From an uncultured Porphyromonadaceae bacterium (GTDB taxonomy: Bacteria; Bacteroidota; Bacteroidia; Bacteroidales; Muribaculaceae), in NCBI GenBank assembly GCA_902495075.1, contig CABUVO010000006.1, positions 1 through 64,000 of the forward strand: a stretch of DNA of 64,000 nt, written 5' to 3'. Below the pieces are notes generated by a model that was given only the letters and a program-made list of their open reading frames with translations, did not search any database and was not told where the DNA came from. The position numbers were made by a program, and so were the translations under genes. Of the stretch, positions 54,826-61,958 are shown piece after piece (the first letter of the stretch is position 1; each line of letters opens with the position of its first letter).

Positions 54826-55728
54826 ATGGACTATACCAAACAACCGTTAGATTATCCCCAGATTCTTCAAATGCTGAAAGACCGGGGACTTATTGTCAGG
54901 AATGAGATTGAAGCCTTAAACCAGTTAAAAATCATAAGCTACTTCCGTCTGGCAAATTATATGCGCCCGATGGAAGCGGATAAAGATTCTCACATATTTA
55001 AGCCGGGTAGTTCATTTGAAAATGCGGTTGATTTGTATTATTTTGACAAACAACTTCGGGTGTTGTTATTTACCGCAGTTCAGAATGTCGAGATAGCATT
55101 ACGCTCCAAAGTCATACACCACTTATCAATGAAATATGGCGCATTTTGGTTTATGGACGAGCGTTTATCTGAAAACCAGATTTTATTTGAGGAGAATTTA
55201 TCTCATATCAACAAAGAACTGAAACGGTCGAGAGAAGACTTCATAAGTGAACATTTCGCAAAATACACATCTCCACAATTCCCTCCTGTATGGAAAACAT
55301 TGGAGGTTGTATCTTTCGGAACACTCTCCAAGTTGTTTGAGAATTTCGGTGACAAGCATGTAAAAAAAGCCATTGCCCGGGAATTTAACTTGCCACAACA
55401 TATTTATTTGGAGAGTTGGATAAAAAGTATTGCTGTTTTGCGGAATTGCGTTGCACACCATTCTCGTATTTGGAACAGGAAGTTTCCACTAAAACCGCAA
55501 TTACCACAAAGGTTAAACGGCATGTGGGTCGATTGCTCAAAAATAAGCCGGGCAAAACTTTATGCTCAACTCTGTTGCCTTGCCTATCTGCAAAATCATA
55601 TCCATCCTGACAATGAGTTCAAACAGCAATTAAAATCATTACTGCTGGCTCACCCCAATGTCGATGTTGCCGCGATGGGATTTCCTGTCGATTGGGAAAA
55701 CGAACCGCTTTGGAATATGGGTATATAA
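54826..55728 (+). CDS. AbiF/AbiD-family (Abi_2) HEPN abortive-infection protein
   Basis: The 300-aa product is an Abi_2-family protein with an all-helical HEPN domain. The N-terminal pattern YPQILQMLKDRGLIVRNEIEALNQL, the motif FDKQLRVLLFTAVQNVEIALRSKV and the RNase motif R206-NCVA-H211 (LRNCVAHHSRIWNR) are all present, so it should be an active RNase. Length is typical. It is preceded by a promoter and a structured small RNA, which fits a toxin-RNA antitoxin arrangement against phage. A fragment of a sigma-factor gene lies 90 bp downstream, so the cassette sits in a region of rearrangement. Confidence 0.88.
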   Translation: MDYTKQPLDYPQILQMLKDRGLIVRNEIEALNQLKIISYFRLANYMRPMEADKDSHIFKPGSSFENAVDLYYFDKQLRVLLFTAVQNVEIALRSKVIHHLSMKYGAFWFMDERLSENQILFEENLSHINKELKRSREDFISEHFAKYTSPQFPPVWKTLEVVSFGTLSKLFENFGDKHVKKAIAREFNLPQHIYLESWIKSIAVLRNCVAHHSRIWNRKFPLKPQLPQRLNGMWVDCSKISRAKLYAQLCCLAYLQNHIHPDNEFKQQLKSLLLAHPNVDVAAMGFPVDWENEPLWNMGI

Positions 55729-55789
55729 TAAATAGACGAGTTTAACTCATACATCACGGATTGATTACCCCTAAACACGTCGAATGTGT

Positions 55790-55802
55790 CGTCAACTTGA
55801 CG
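55790..55802. other. 13-nt palindrome downstream of the AbiF gene
   Basis: CGTCAA-C-TTGACG lies between the AbiF stop and the sigma-factor fragment. A smaller palindrome (GAGTTTAACTC) lies about 50 bp to the left. Either could terminate AbiF transcription or mark a junction. Confidence 0.35.
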
Positions 55803-55818
55803 GAGCTGTTTTGACCAA

Positions 55819-55911
55819 CTAAATTTCATAGTGGCGCTCATACAACGCAGAGAGCGCCTTCATGTCGCCGTGCAACACAAGGTTCCATAAAGACGTATCA
55901 TCCATTTCCAT
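55819..55911 (-). pseudogene. 5' fragment of a Bacteroidetes ECF sigma-factor gene
   Basis: A 30-codon ORF on the - strand (MEMDDTSLWNLVLHGD, then MKALSALYERHYEI, stop TAG) matches the start of Bacteroidetes sigma-70-like ECF factors, which begin with a WxxxLxGDxxALxxLYxRHY pattern. The sequence after the stop shows no further sigma-factor similarity in any frame, so the rest of the gene is gone. It faces the AbiF gene. Confidence 0.6.
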
Positions 55912-55972
55912 ATAAGAACTGCTTCGCATTATTTTAAAACGGCAACAGCCCCTTTATATACTCAGTTTCGAA

Positions 55973-56206
55973 TAATGTTTAATGTGTAATGTGAAATGTC
56001 TAATGTGTCTAATGTGCAATGTGCAATGTGCAATGTGCAATGTGAAATGTCTAATGTGAAATGTCTAATGTGAAATGTCTAATGTGAAATGTCTAATGTG
56101 AAATGTCTAATGTGAAATGTCTAATGTGTAATGTCTAATGTGCAATGTGTAATGCAATGTTCGTGTCTAATAATTACACATTAAACATTACACATTAAAC
56201 ATTAAA
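55973..56206. repeat. Long TAATGTG/AAATGTC heptamer array with inverted right end
   Basis: About 27 units of a 7-bp repeat (TAATGTG, AAATGTC, CAATGTG variants) run from 55973 to about 56160, then invert to TTACACATTAAACATTACACATT at 56171-56206. Middle units alternate TAATGTG and AAATGTC strictly. The stretch 55729-56552 has no intact gene. A hairpin follows directly. Confidence 0.9.
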
Positions 56207-56240
56207 AAAACGGAGTAAGCCCGCAAGCTTGCTCCGTTTT
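56207..56240. terminator. Bidirectional terminator-like hairpin inside the repeat region
   Basis: AAAACGGAGTAAGC (56207-56220), loop CCGCAA, GCTTGCTCCGTTTT (56227-56240) with one wobble; A-run before and T-run after. It may end the nitroreductase transcript (- strand). Confidence 0.7.
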
Positions 56241-56344
56241 TGTCGCTAAAGCATTGTTTTATTATTTTCGGCAACGTCTGCGACAATTACCTACATTTAA
56301 GACAATCCTCTCTTCGATTAGTTTAATCCTTAACCTTTTTTAAT

Positions 56345-56552
56345 AAATGTGCAATGTTAAATGTTAAATGTGTAATGGATTGCTCCGACATATCGCATCT
56401 GATAATTAAACATTTCACATTTAACATTAAACATTATTTCGAAGAAATGTGTAATGTGTAATGGATTGCTCCGACTTGTCGCGTCTGATAATTAAACATT
56501 ACACATTTAACATTACACATTTAATTAAACATTTCACATTTAACATTAAACA
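56345..56552 (-). repeat. Heptamer arrays with an 86-bp duplicated unit and shared core
   Basis: Two copies of a unit (array, core TGGATTGCTCCGAC..TCGC(A/G)TCTGATAATTAAAC, inverted array) start about 86 bp apart (56373 and 56459). On the - strand the nitroreductase stop TAA (56553-56555) is the first part of TAATGTT-TAATGTT-AAATGTG. The core words recur in the element at 22389-22560. Confidence 0.85.
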
Positions 56553-57305
56553 TTATTTCGAAATATCGTATCCTTGCGCCTTGAGATAGTCGAGGATGCG
56601 ATAATTCATCGCGTGGTCATAATAGTCGACGATATGAGCCACCCAGTCATTGTCGGAGGTGCCTCCGGCGCGCGTCTGGTTGTAATGTTTCACCACTTCG
56701 TCATAAGCTTCCATCTCCTCGACAATCTTCTCGTTGTCGTTGCGATAATGATTCTTATGGATCATCAAGGGAGTCGGCTGCTTGGGTTTTAGATCAGGCT
56801 GTTCACGCGGAACACCGATAGCTAAACCGCATACGACAAACACACCTTTCGGCAATTTAAGCAATTCCGCGATTTTTGCAGGATCTGCCGTGCGCAGATA
56901 ACCGATACAGTTTGATCCAAGACCGGCTGACTGCGCTGCCACAACCGCACTCATCATCGCCAACGAAGCGTCAATGATACCGATCGTCACGCCATCCATT
57001 GTATCGGTAAATGGCGGCATCTTTAATCCCTTCTTTTCGGCAAGAAGTGTGATCTTGTTGTAATCAGAGCAGAATATAAGAAGACGATTGCATGTCTTCA
57101 GCTGTTTCTGACCTGTAATAGCATACAGCTCTTCCTTCAGAGTCTGGTCAGAGATATCGATAACGGAAAACTGCTGACCATTATACGAAGTTGGAGTGTT
57201 GCGTATAGCCTCGAATATAAACTCCATCGTCTCCTCCGGAATTGCCTCCCGCTCATAGCGGCGCACGCTCGTGCGCTCCAATAGTGTTTCTTTAACGTCT
57301 TTCAC
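56553..57305 (-). CDS. Nitroreductase-family (NfsA-like) FMN oxidoreductase
   Basis: The 250-aa product is a flavin-dependent NAD(P)H oxidoreductase of the NfsA/FRP type. Visible blocks are ERTSVRRYEREAIPEETM (FMN phosphate binding), NTPTSYNGQQFSVI, MMSAVVAAQSAGLGSNCIGYLR and CGLAIGVPREQP. Substrates may include nitroaromatics or flavins. The gene is bounded on both sides by heptamer arrays: one begins at its stop codon, another lies directly upstream of its start. Confidence 0.92.
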   Translation of the reverse strand: MKDVKETLLERTSVRRYEREAIPEETMEFIFEAIRNTPTSYNGQQFSVIDISDQTLKEELYAITGQKQLKTCNRLLIFCSDYNKITLLAEKKGLKMPPFTDTMDGVTIGIIDASLAMMSAVVAAQSAGLGSNCIGYLRTADPAKIAELLKLPKGVFVVCGLAIGVPREQPDLKPKQPTPLMIHKNHYRNDNEKIVEEMEAYDEVVKHYNQTRAGGTSDNDWVAHIVDYYDHAMNYRILDYLKAQGYDISK

Positions 57306-57430
57306 CTTTAATATAATGTTTAATTATTAATGTTAAATGTGTAATGGGTTTGGTAATGTTTAATGTGTAATGTGTAATGCAATGTCGCGTCAAATAATTA
57401 AACATTACACATTTAACATTAAACATTAAT
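57306..57430 (-). repeat. Heptamer arrays upstream of the nitroreductase
   Basis: On the + strand TAATGTTAAATGTGTAATG-type units (57312-57380) meet the core GTCGCGTCAAATAATTAAAC and then invert (ACATTACACATTTAACATTAAACATT). This is the third, diverged copy of the array-core-array unit seen at 56345-56552. Confidence 0.85.
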
Positions 57431-57437
57431 TAAAACG

Positions 57438-57750
57438 GAAAGAGCCGATGAGCGGAATGCTCATCGGCTCTTTTAAGGTCCACATCAAAGGAATGTGACG
57501 AAACTCCGAATGACAGGTTTTGAGGTCTTGCCAATCTTTGTAATCCGCCTGTGATCGAAATCAACGCCTTGCGGCGTGGGGCCCGCCATCGACAGACAAG
57601 AGTGTCTCGGTATTTCTTTTAAATTTGATGAGTTTCCCAATTAGCTTTGATGTGGGGTATAACTTCACCGGCTACTGAATCTTCGTTACCTCGCGGTCAT
57701 CTGAGGTGTGTATCAAATTCAGGAGTCCGAAGCTCTCTTGCTTTGGTTTT
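57438..57750 (-). ncRNA. Unidentified ~310-nt non-coding RNA
   Basis: A strong - strand promoter (57757-57787) and a perfect 14-bp terminator (57440-57472) bracket about 310 nt without a plausible ORF. Local stems on the - strand include ACCTC/GAGGT, AGACA-CTCT-TGTCT, ACGCC-GCAA-GGCGT (GNRA-type loop) and CACAT/ATGTG; the start and end may pair through CAAAG/CTTTG and ACTCC/GGAGT. It shows neither tmRNA ends (GGGGC...ACCA), nor the RNase P core sequences. A 6S-like or Bacteroidales-1-like identity is possible but not shown. Confidence 0.55.
57440..57476 (-). terminator. Terminator of the ncRNA (perfect 14-bp stem)
   Basis: AAGAGCCGATGAGC (57440-57453), loop GGAAT, GCTCATCGGCTCTT (57459-57472). 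T residues follow on both strands (TTTT on +; TTCCGTTTT on -), so it can also block + strand reads. Confidence 0.85.
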
Positions 57751-57756
57751 ATAACG

Positions 57757-57787
57757 CAAAGATAATGCAAGCGGTTCGATTTTGCAA
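57757..57787 (-). promoter_or_regulatory. Promoter of the ncRNA
   Basis: On the - strand, TTG (57785-57787), 20-bp spacer, TATCTTTG (57757-57764). Transcription would start near 57750. Confidence 0.75.
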
Positions 57788-57920
57788 CATATCCCTGCTT
57801 TTTTTTCTAAAAAAATTTCTGCCTGCTCTCAAAATATTTTCCCTTCCATCCTCTTCCCCTCTCTGTTTCAAGATAGTGCCTCAGATCGTATCTGCCTATA
57901 CCGTGAGCGTCCCATCACTT

Positions 57921-57950
57921 ATTACCTTTTACCTTTTACCTTTTACCTTA
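57921..57950 (-). repeat. GGTAAAA heptamer array after rplT
   Basis: On the + strand TTACCTT-TTACCTT-TTACCTT-TTACCTT. On the - strand it reads AAGGTAAAAGG and follows directly after the rplT hairpin. Confidence 0.85.
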
Positions 57951-58020
57951 ACCGAATAGCTAAATAAAAGCGCCTCATGCAGAATCTGCATGAGGCGCTT
58001 TTATTTAGCTATTCGGTTAA
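57948..58020 (-). terminator. 36-bp perfect inverted repeat after rplT
   Basis: The left arm 57948-57983 and right arm 57985-58020 are exact reverse complements around one central base. The inner part (AAAAGCGCCTCATGCAGA and its complement) is a classical terminator for rplT; the outer part adds TTAACCGAATAGCTAAAT. It starts at the base next to the rplT stop codon. Confidence 0.85.
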
Positions 58021-58368
58021 TTATCCTTTCACTTTCTCTACGATTGCTTTGAAAGCTGCGGGGTTGTTCATAGCGAGCTCAGCGAGAACCTTGCGGTTGA
58101 TCTCGATTCCTGCCTTATGAATAAGACCCATAAGCATTGAGTATGAAAGACCCTCCTGACGAGCGGCTGCGTTGATTCTCTGAATCCAGAGAGCGCGGAA
58201 GTCGCGTTTTTTCTGCTTACGGTCACGGTAAGCATAGGTCAGACCTTTCTCCCATGTGTTTTTGGCTACTGTCCACACATTGCGGCGGCTGCCGTAATAA
58301 CCACGGGTAAGTTTAAGGATTTTCTTTCTTTTTGCTCGTGAGGCAACGTGATTTACTGATCTTGGCAT
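58021..58368 (-). CDS. rplT: 50S ribosomal protein L20
   Basis: The 115-aa product binds 23S rRNA early in 50S assembly. The start MPRSVNHVASRAKRKKILK at 58368 is typical; an in-frame ATG 30 bp upstream would add MPLTFKKSKK and is unlikely. WIQRINAAARQEGLSYSMLM is the conserved middle. It is the last gene of thrS-infC-rpmI-rplT. Confidence 0.97.
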   Translation of the reverse strand: MPRSVNHVASRAKRKKILKLTRGYYGSRRNVWTVAKNTWEKGLTYAYRDRKQKKRDFRALWIQRINAAARQEGLSYSMLMGLIHKAGIEINRKVLAELAMNNPAAFKAIVEKVKG

Positions 58369-58476
58369 CTTTTTTGATTTTTTGAACGTCAGCGGCAATC
58401 AATTAATTTTATGCACTTGCGGAGCTGGACGTTCGGTTAATAAAAAATTGATAAAAGTAAAATGAGGGAGAATCGA

Positions 58477-58674
58477 TTAGCGAAGGCTAAGGAGCTCGCG
58501 AACCTGCTTGAGGTTTGCATCCTGTACCAAAGCTGTGTGGTCGAGATTTCTCTTACGCTTTTTGCTCTTCTTTGTCAGAATGTGGCTGTGGTAAGCGTGT
58601 TTCCTTTTGATTTTCCCTGTGCCGGTGAGCGCAAAACGCTTCTTTGACGCGGCATTGGTCTTTACTTTAGGCAT
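58477..58674 (-). CDS. rpmI: 50S ribosomal protein L35
   Basis: The 65-aa product is the small basic protein L35 (MPKVKTNAASKKRFALTGTG, then KRKHAYHSHILTKKS and KRKRNL). It lies 108 bp before rplT in the standard infC-rpmI-rplT order. Confidence 0.97.
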   Translation of the reverse strand: MPKVKTNAASKKRFALTGTGKIKRKHAYHSHILTKKSKKRKRNLDHTALVQDANLKQVRELLSLR

Positions 58675-58796
58675 TGTTTTTGAAAATTTAGTTGTTTAAA
58701 AATTCACCTCGGCACTGGGTGCCTACGGTCTCTATTTATCTTTACCGTCATTATTAACGGCATTTTTATACTTTTATTTTATAATCCGCAAAAAAC

Positions 58797-59486
58797 TTAT
58801 TCAGCATCATCTTTTGCGGCCGGTTCCTTGCTTTCAGGCTTGCGATTCTCTTTCTTAGAGTCATCCTTCTTTGCAGGGGTCTTCAGCGGAGTGAGCATGA
58901 TAGTCATGCGCTTACCTTCAAGCACAGGCATCATCTCGACTTTGCCATATTCCTCAAGATCGTTAGCAAAGCGAAGCAGCAACACCTCTCCCTGCTCTTT
59001 GAAAAGGATTGAGCGTCCACGGAAGAAGACATATGCCTTCACCTTTGAGCCCTCTTTGAGGAAGCCCATTGCATGTTTGAGCTTGAAGTTATAGTCATGA
59101 TCATCGGTCTGGGGTCCGAAACGGATCTCCTTCACGACCACCTTTGCAGCCTTTGCCTTCTGCTCTTTCTGGCGTTTCTTCTGCTGATAGAGGAACTTCT
59201 GATAATCAAGGATACGGCATACAGGCGGTTCGGCGTTGGGTGAAATCTCGATAAGATCGAGTTCCATCTCTTCGGCGATGCGACGAGCCTTCTCAATGGG
59301 ATATATACCCTGCTCCACATTGTCGCCGACAAGGCGCACTTCTCTGGCGCGGATATATTCGTTGATCACATACGGGTCGCGGCTGTTACGCTCGTTGCCC
59401 TTGCGGGGATTCTGGCCGGGACGAGGTTTCGGACCGGCGGGACTCATCGGTCGACGCGGACCGCTGAACTGTGGTTTTTTCTCCAT
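58797..59486 (-). CDS. infC: Translation initiation factor IF-3
   Basis: The 229-aa product keeps 30S subunits free and checks initiator-tRNA pairing. The N domain (INEYIRAREVRLVGDN, DLIEISPNAEPPVCRILDY), the linker KKRQKEQKAKAAKV, and the C domain (VKEIRFGPQTDDHDYNFK, RGRSI, GEVLLLRF) are intact. It has a Pro/Arg-rich N-terminal extension (about 1-35) and a Lys/Glu-rich C-terminal tail (about 200-229), common in Bacteroidetes. It starts with ATG rather than the AUU known from enterobacteria. Confidence 0.97.
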   Translation of the reverse strand: MEKKPQFSGPRRPMSPAGPKPRPGQNPRKGNERNSRDPYVINEYIRAREVRLVGDNVEQGIYPIEKARRIAEEMELDLIEISPNAEPPVCRILDYQKFLYQQKKRQKEQKAKAAKVVVKEIRFGPQTDDHDYNFKLKHAMGFLKEGSKVKAYVFFRGRSILFKEQGEVLLLRFANDLEEYGKVEMMPVLEGKRMTIMLTPLKTPAKKDDSKKENRKPESKEPAAKDDAE

Positions 59487-59516
59487 TTAATAATGTTGTG
59501 CCTTGTAGCTTTTTCC

Positions 59517-61454
59517 TTATTTATTTGTCATCTTTGCCACCTCGGCATTGATTTCGTCTGCAAAGTTAATGATTTTCATCGTACCTTTATCACCTTCGCC
59601 CTGTTTTCTTACAGAAACTTCACCATTTTGCGCTTCTTTTTCACCTACAATGAGCAAATAAGGGATTTTTTTGAGCTCATTGTCGCGAATTTTCTTGCCA
59701 ATCTTCTCATTTCTGTCGTCAACGATAGCGCGCACGTCATGCTTGTCAAGTTCCTTGACAACCTGATATGCATAGTCGTTAAACTTCTCGCTGATCGGAA
59801 GCACCACACACTGCTCGGGGATGAGCCAGAGGGGAAGCTTGCCGGCGGTGTGCTCAAGCAACACAGCCACGAAACGCTCCATGGAGCCGAAAGGTGCGCG
59901 ATGAATCATCACGGGGCGATGTTTCTGGTTGTCCGAACCCGTATATTCCAATTGGAAACGCTCGGGAAGGTTGTAGTCAACCTGAATGGTGCCGAGCTGC
60001 CAGCGGCGACCGATCGCATCCTTAACCATAAAATCGAGCTTAGGACCATAGAAAGCAGCCTCGCCCTCAACCTCACGTGCAGGAAGACCCTTCTCCTTGC
60101 AAGCCTCGATGATGGCTGTCTCAGCAAGGTGCCAGTTCTCATCGGAACCGATATATTTCTCCTTATTTTTCGGGTCGCGGAGTGATATCTGCGCCTCATA
60201 GTTTGTAAAGTCCAGAGCCTTGAAGATATAGAGGATGATGTCCATCACCTTCAGGAACTCATCTTTTATCTGTTCGGGAGTGCAGAAAAGGTGAGCATCG
60301 TCTTGCGTAAATCCGCGCACGCGGGTCAGACCGTGAAGTTCACCGCTCTGCTCATAGCGGTAAACCGTGCCGAATTCTGCGAAACGCAACGGAAGATCCC
60401 TGTAGCTGCGGGGAAGTGCCTTGAAAATCTCGCAGTGGTGCGGACAGTTCATCGGTTTAAGCATGTATTCCTCGCCCTCCTGCGGAGTCTTGATGGGCTG
60501 GAAGGAATCCTTGCCATATTTTGCCCAGTGACCGGAAGTGACGTAAAGCTGCTTATTTCCGATATGCGGGGTGATTACCTGAAGGTAACCGTATTCTTTC
60601 TGAATCTTGCGGAGGAACTGCTCCAGACGGTCGCGAAGGGCTGCGCCTTTCGGAAGCCAGAGAGGCAGACCCTGACCCACGGTAGAAGAGAATGCGAAAA
60701 GCTCCATCTCTTTGCCGAGCTTGCGGTGGTCACGTTTCTTAGCCTCTTCGAGAAGTGCCAGATACTCATCAAGCATCTTCTTCTTCGGGAATGTGATACC
60801 GTAAACACGCACGAGCTGATCGCGCTTCTCATCGCCACGCCAGTATGCGCCCGCGAGTGAAAGTATCTTAACTGCCTTGATGGGGGCTGTGCTGGGAAGA
60901 TGCGGACCACGGCAAAGGTCAGTGAAATTTCCCTGCGTATATGTGGTAATATGCCCATCTTCAAGTTCGCTGATTAGCTCACACTTGTAAGTCTCGCCCC
61001 GGTCGCCAAACATTTTCAGAGCGTCAGCCTTGGCGATATCCTTACGCACGATATCCTCTTTCTTGGCAACAAGCTCCATCATCTTCTTCTCGATCTTCTC
61101 GAAATCTTCAGAAGTGATCTTGTGCTCTCCCGGATCGATATCGTAATAGAAACCGTTTTCAATTGCCGGACCGATACCGAATTTCACACCGGGATAGAGC
61201 TCCTGAAGAGCCTCGGCGAGAAGATGCGCCGATGAATGCCAGAAAGCATGCTTCCCTTCGGGAGAATCCCATTTGAAAAGCTCGATGGATGCATCGCAGT
61301 CAATGGGGCGGGAAATATCCCACTCTTCGCCATTTACTTTGGAAGCGAGCACGTCAGCAGCAAAACGCGGGCTGATGCTTTCCGCAACCTGAAACGGGGT
61401 AACACCCTTTTCAAACTGCTTCACGCCGCCATCTGGAAAAGTTATATTGATCAT
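59517..61454 (-). CDS. thrS: Threonyl-tRNA synthetase
   Basis: The product (645 aa from the ATG at 61454, MINITFPDGGVKQFEKG; an ATG 21 bp upstream would add MKIKNID) charges tRNA-Thr. Visible parts are the TGS domain (about 1-60), the editing domain with HSSAHLLAEALQ and TDLCRGPHLP, the class II core (MNCPHHCEIFK, RFAEFGTVYRYEQSGELHGLTRVRGFTQDDAH, GAAFYGPK-type segment, RAPFGSMERF) and the anticodon domain. It leads the thrS-infC-rpmI-rplT operon. Confidence 0.97.
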   Translation of the reverse strand: MINITFPDGGVKQFEKGVTPFQVAESISPRFAADVLASKVNGEEWDISRPIDCDASIELFKWDSPEGKHAFWHSSAHLLAEALQELYPGVKFGIGPAIENGFYYDIDPGEHKITSEDFEKIEKKMMELVAKKEDIVRKDIAKADALKMFGDRGETYKCELISELEDGHITTYTQGNFTDLCRGPHLPSTAPIKAVKILSLAGAYWRGDEKRDQLVRVYGITFPKKKMLDEYLALLEEAKKRDHRKLGKEMELFAFSSTVGQGLPLWLPKGAALRDRLEQFLRKIQKEYGYLQVITPHIGNKQLYVTSGHWAKYGKDSFQPIKTPQEGEEYMLKPMNCPHHCEIFKALPRSYRDLPLRFAEFGTVYRYEQSGELHGLTRVRGFTQDDAHLFCTPEQIKDEFLKVMDIILYIFKALDFTNYEAQISLRDPKNKEKYIGSDENWHLAETAIIEACKEKGLPAREVEGEAAFYGPKLDFMVKDAIGRRWQLGTIQVDYNLPERFQLEYTGSDNQKHRPVMIHRAPFGSMERFVAVLLEHTAGKLPLWLIPEQCVVLPISEKFNDYAYQVVKELDKHDVRAIVDDRNEKIGKKIRDNELKKIPYLLIVGEKEAQNGEVSVRKQGEGDKGTMKIINFADEINAEVAKMTNK

Positions 61455-61529
61455 ATCTATATTTTTTATTTTCAAATAATTACAAACAAATCAACGGAGA
61501 AACCCCACAGAGAATCTCCATAAATCGCA

Positions 61530-61560
61530 CAAAGATACAAAAAAAGCAGCTAACTAACAA
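61530..61560 (-). promoter_or_regulatory. Promoter of the thrS-infC-rpmI-rplT operon
   Basis: On the - strand, TTG (61558-61560), 20-bp spacer, TATCTTTG (61530-61537). The leader of about 70 nt contains a small hairpin (GGAGA/TTCTCC at 61496-61520). Confidence 0.8.
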
Positions 61561-61631
61561 AAAATTATCCTCTTGTATTTCATCTTATATTTTCCGTCAA
61601 ACTCCCGAAATTTAAAGCCGGCAGAAACGCC

Positions 61632-61783
61632 ATTTGTTAATAAAAGCTAAAATGCAAATATTTTTTTATGTTTTATAGCATATATGAAAAATATTTTATA
61701 ATTTTGCATTGAGTTTTTCATGGTATTAGATTTTAAGGTTAACGTAAGATTGGTTGTCGGGACGACAATCAATTTTTTTTTTG
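61632..61783 (-). repeat. 150-bp element duplicated behind C10 genes (copy 2)
   Basis: This is the reverse-strand twin of 27324-27473, with A10 instead of A8 and T instead of C at one site. Its 24-codon ORF lies at 61647-61721 (- strand) and differs at one residue (Ile for Thr). It lies between a C10 gene and thrS, both on the - strand. The rest of the 61455-61948 spacer holds the thrS promoter, a long-loop hairpin (ATAGCCCCATA/TATGGGGTTAT at 61838-61894) and CCCTC-TTC-GAGGG (61904-61916). Confidence 0.9.
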
Positions 61784-61924
61784 CACTTTATTTGAGTATA
61801 ATATTCTACCTTTCTATACCTTATATATACACATAAATAGCCCCATACCTGCCAACGCGCTTCAAATGGAAGCTGTTGTCCGATATGGGGTTATAATTAT
61901 TTACCCTCTTCGAGGGCACTCTAA

Positions 61925-61958
61925 ATTCTAAAGCCTAAAGCCTAAAGCCTAAAGCCTC
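61925..61958 (-). repeat. TAGGCTT array at the end of the C10 gene
   Basis: On the - strand the last codons AGG CTT and the stop TAG (61949-61951) begin (TAGGCTT)n, about four to five units. As a result the protein ends KRL, whereas the other C10 protein ends LKK. Confidence 0.85.

Noticed and set aside
55973..56206. Possible CRISPR array
   Set aside because: The repeat unit is 7 bp with no spacers and no cas genes nearby; it is a short tandem repeat.
57438..57750. tmRNA or RNase P RNA
   Set aside because: No GGGGC start, tag ORF or ACCA end for tmRNA, and no RNase P core words such as GAGGAAAGTCC.
58797..59486. Non-canonical AUU start for infC
   Set aside because: The gene has a normal ATG with the expected N-terminal extension; no AUU start is needed.
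59493..60185. 230-aa ORF opposite thrS
   Set aside because: It lies antisense to conserved threonyl-tRNA synthetase motifs and has no recognisable domains.
61455..61529. T-box or other tRNA-sensing leader upstream of thrS
   Set aside because: The leader is only about 70 nt and shows no T-box sequence (AGGGTGGNACCGCG-like) or specifier loop.
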